From Anaerolineae bacterium (GTDB taxonomy: Bacteria > Chloroflexota > Anaerolineae > Anaerolineales > E44-bin32): a stretch of 5,905 nt of DNA. The translations under genes and the position numbers were made by a program. The stretch spans positions 1 through 5,905 of the forward strand of contig DAOVIK010000122.1 in NCBI GenBank assembly GCA_030673735.1. The letters are read 5' to 3'. The notes beneath the pieces were generated by a model. That model had not been told where the DNA came from. It searched no databases and saw nothing but the letters and a program-made list of their open reading frames with translations. Positions within the stretch are counted from its first letter, which is position 1. The number at the start of each line of letters is the position of its first letter. Shown here piece by piece: positions 5,683 through 5,905 of this stretch.

Positions 5683-5905
5683 CTAATTCCCGAGCCGCTC
5701 CTTCAAGGCCTCCGTCAGTGCAGGTACCACATCGAACAGGTCCCCCACCACACCAAAACGGGCAAGCTTGAAGATTGGCGCCTCGGCATCCTTGTTGATG
5801 GCAATGATGTTCTTGGAAGTGCGCATTCCTGCCAGGTGTTGGATGGCGCCGGATATCCCGGCCGCAATGTACAGATCAGGAGAAACTACCTTGCCTGTCT
5901 GCCCG
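5683..5905 (-). CDS. etfA: Electron transfer flavoprotein alpha subunit, C-terminal part (5' end outside window)
   Basis: Reading the minus strand from the window edge to TAG (5683-5685) gives 73 residues that match the FAD-binding C-terminus of EtfA: GQTGKVVSPDLYIAAG, GISGAIQHLAGM, IAINKDAEAPIFKLA and FGVVGDLFDVVPAL. GQTGK and GISGAIQHLAGM are the canonical forms for FAD contacts. It is a paralogue of the EtfA at 862-1821 but clearly different in the same motifs, so this is not a recent duplication. The N-terminal part, and probably its EtfB partner, lie beyond 5905. It is read toward the acyl-CoA dehydrogenase, 160 nt away, so it may serve that enzyme. Confidence 0.95.
   Translation of the reverse strand, partial: GQTGKVVSPDLYIAAGISGAIQHLAGMRTSKNIIAINKDAEAPIFKLARFGVVGDLFDVVPALTEALKERLGN

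Noticed and set aside
1..5905. Mobile element, CRISPR array, phage or attachment site next to the tRNA
   Set aside because: No transposase or integrase, no regularly spaced repeats, and no repeated tRNA 3' fragment were seen elsewhere in the window.

Overview
The window is a compact bacterial energy-metabolism cluster. Six genes on the minus strand run right to left and converge on a plus-strand tRNA-Arg(CCG) gene and the tail of a plus-strand gene at the left edge. GC content is moderate to high. Genes overlap or nearly touch, Shine-Dalgarno sites are strong, and two of the six genes begin with GTG. The set (acyl-CoA dehydrogenase, Fix/Etf proteins, a second electron transfer flavoprotein) fits an anaerobic or facultative bacterium that oxidises or reduces acyl-CoA. 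The taxon cannot be fixed from the sequence; a Coriobacteriia- or Clostridia-like Gram-positive is only a guess.

Left region (1-330): the last 18 codons of an unrecognised plus-strand gene with tandem stops, a perfect 10-bp hairpin at 106-135, a likely tRNA promoter, tRNA-Arg with encoded CCA, and a perfect 11-bp hairpin at 297-322. That hairpin separates the tRNA from the convergent minus-strand operon.

Main region (331-5522, minus strand, in transcription order): acyl-CoA dehydrogenase; FixC-type ETF:quinone oxidoreductase; FixX ferredoxin; FixA/EtfB; FixB/EtfA; YfcE-type metallophosphoesterase. fixC-fixX abut, fixX-fixA are 10 nt apart, and fixA-fixB overlap by 4 nt, so these four are almost certainly co-translated. 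The dehydrogenase is 62 nt upstream and the phosphoesterase 42 nt downstream.

Right edge (5683-5905): the C-terminal 73 codons of a second, canonical-looking EtfA, separated from the dehydrogenase by a 160-nt gap rich in inverted repeats. The dehydrogenase therefore lies between two ETF systems.

Likely joint function (inference): the dehydrogenase exchanges electrons with one or both ETFs. The FixABCX complex links an ETF flavin core to the quinone pool (FixC) and to low-potential iron-sulfur carriers (FixX), in the manner of EtfABCX bifurcating complexes or the E. coli cai/fix crotonobetainyl-CoA system. No mobile element, CRISPR array or clearly undescribed system is visible.
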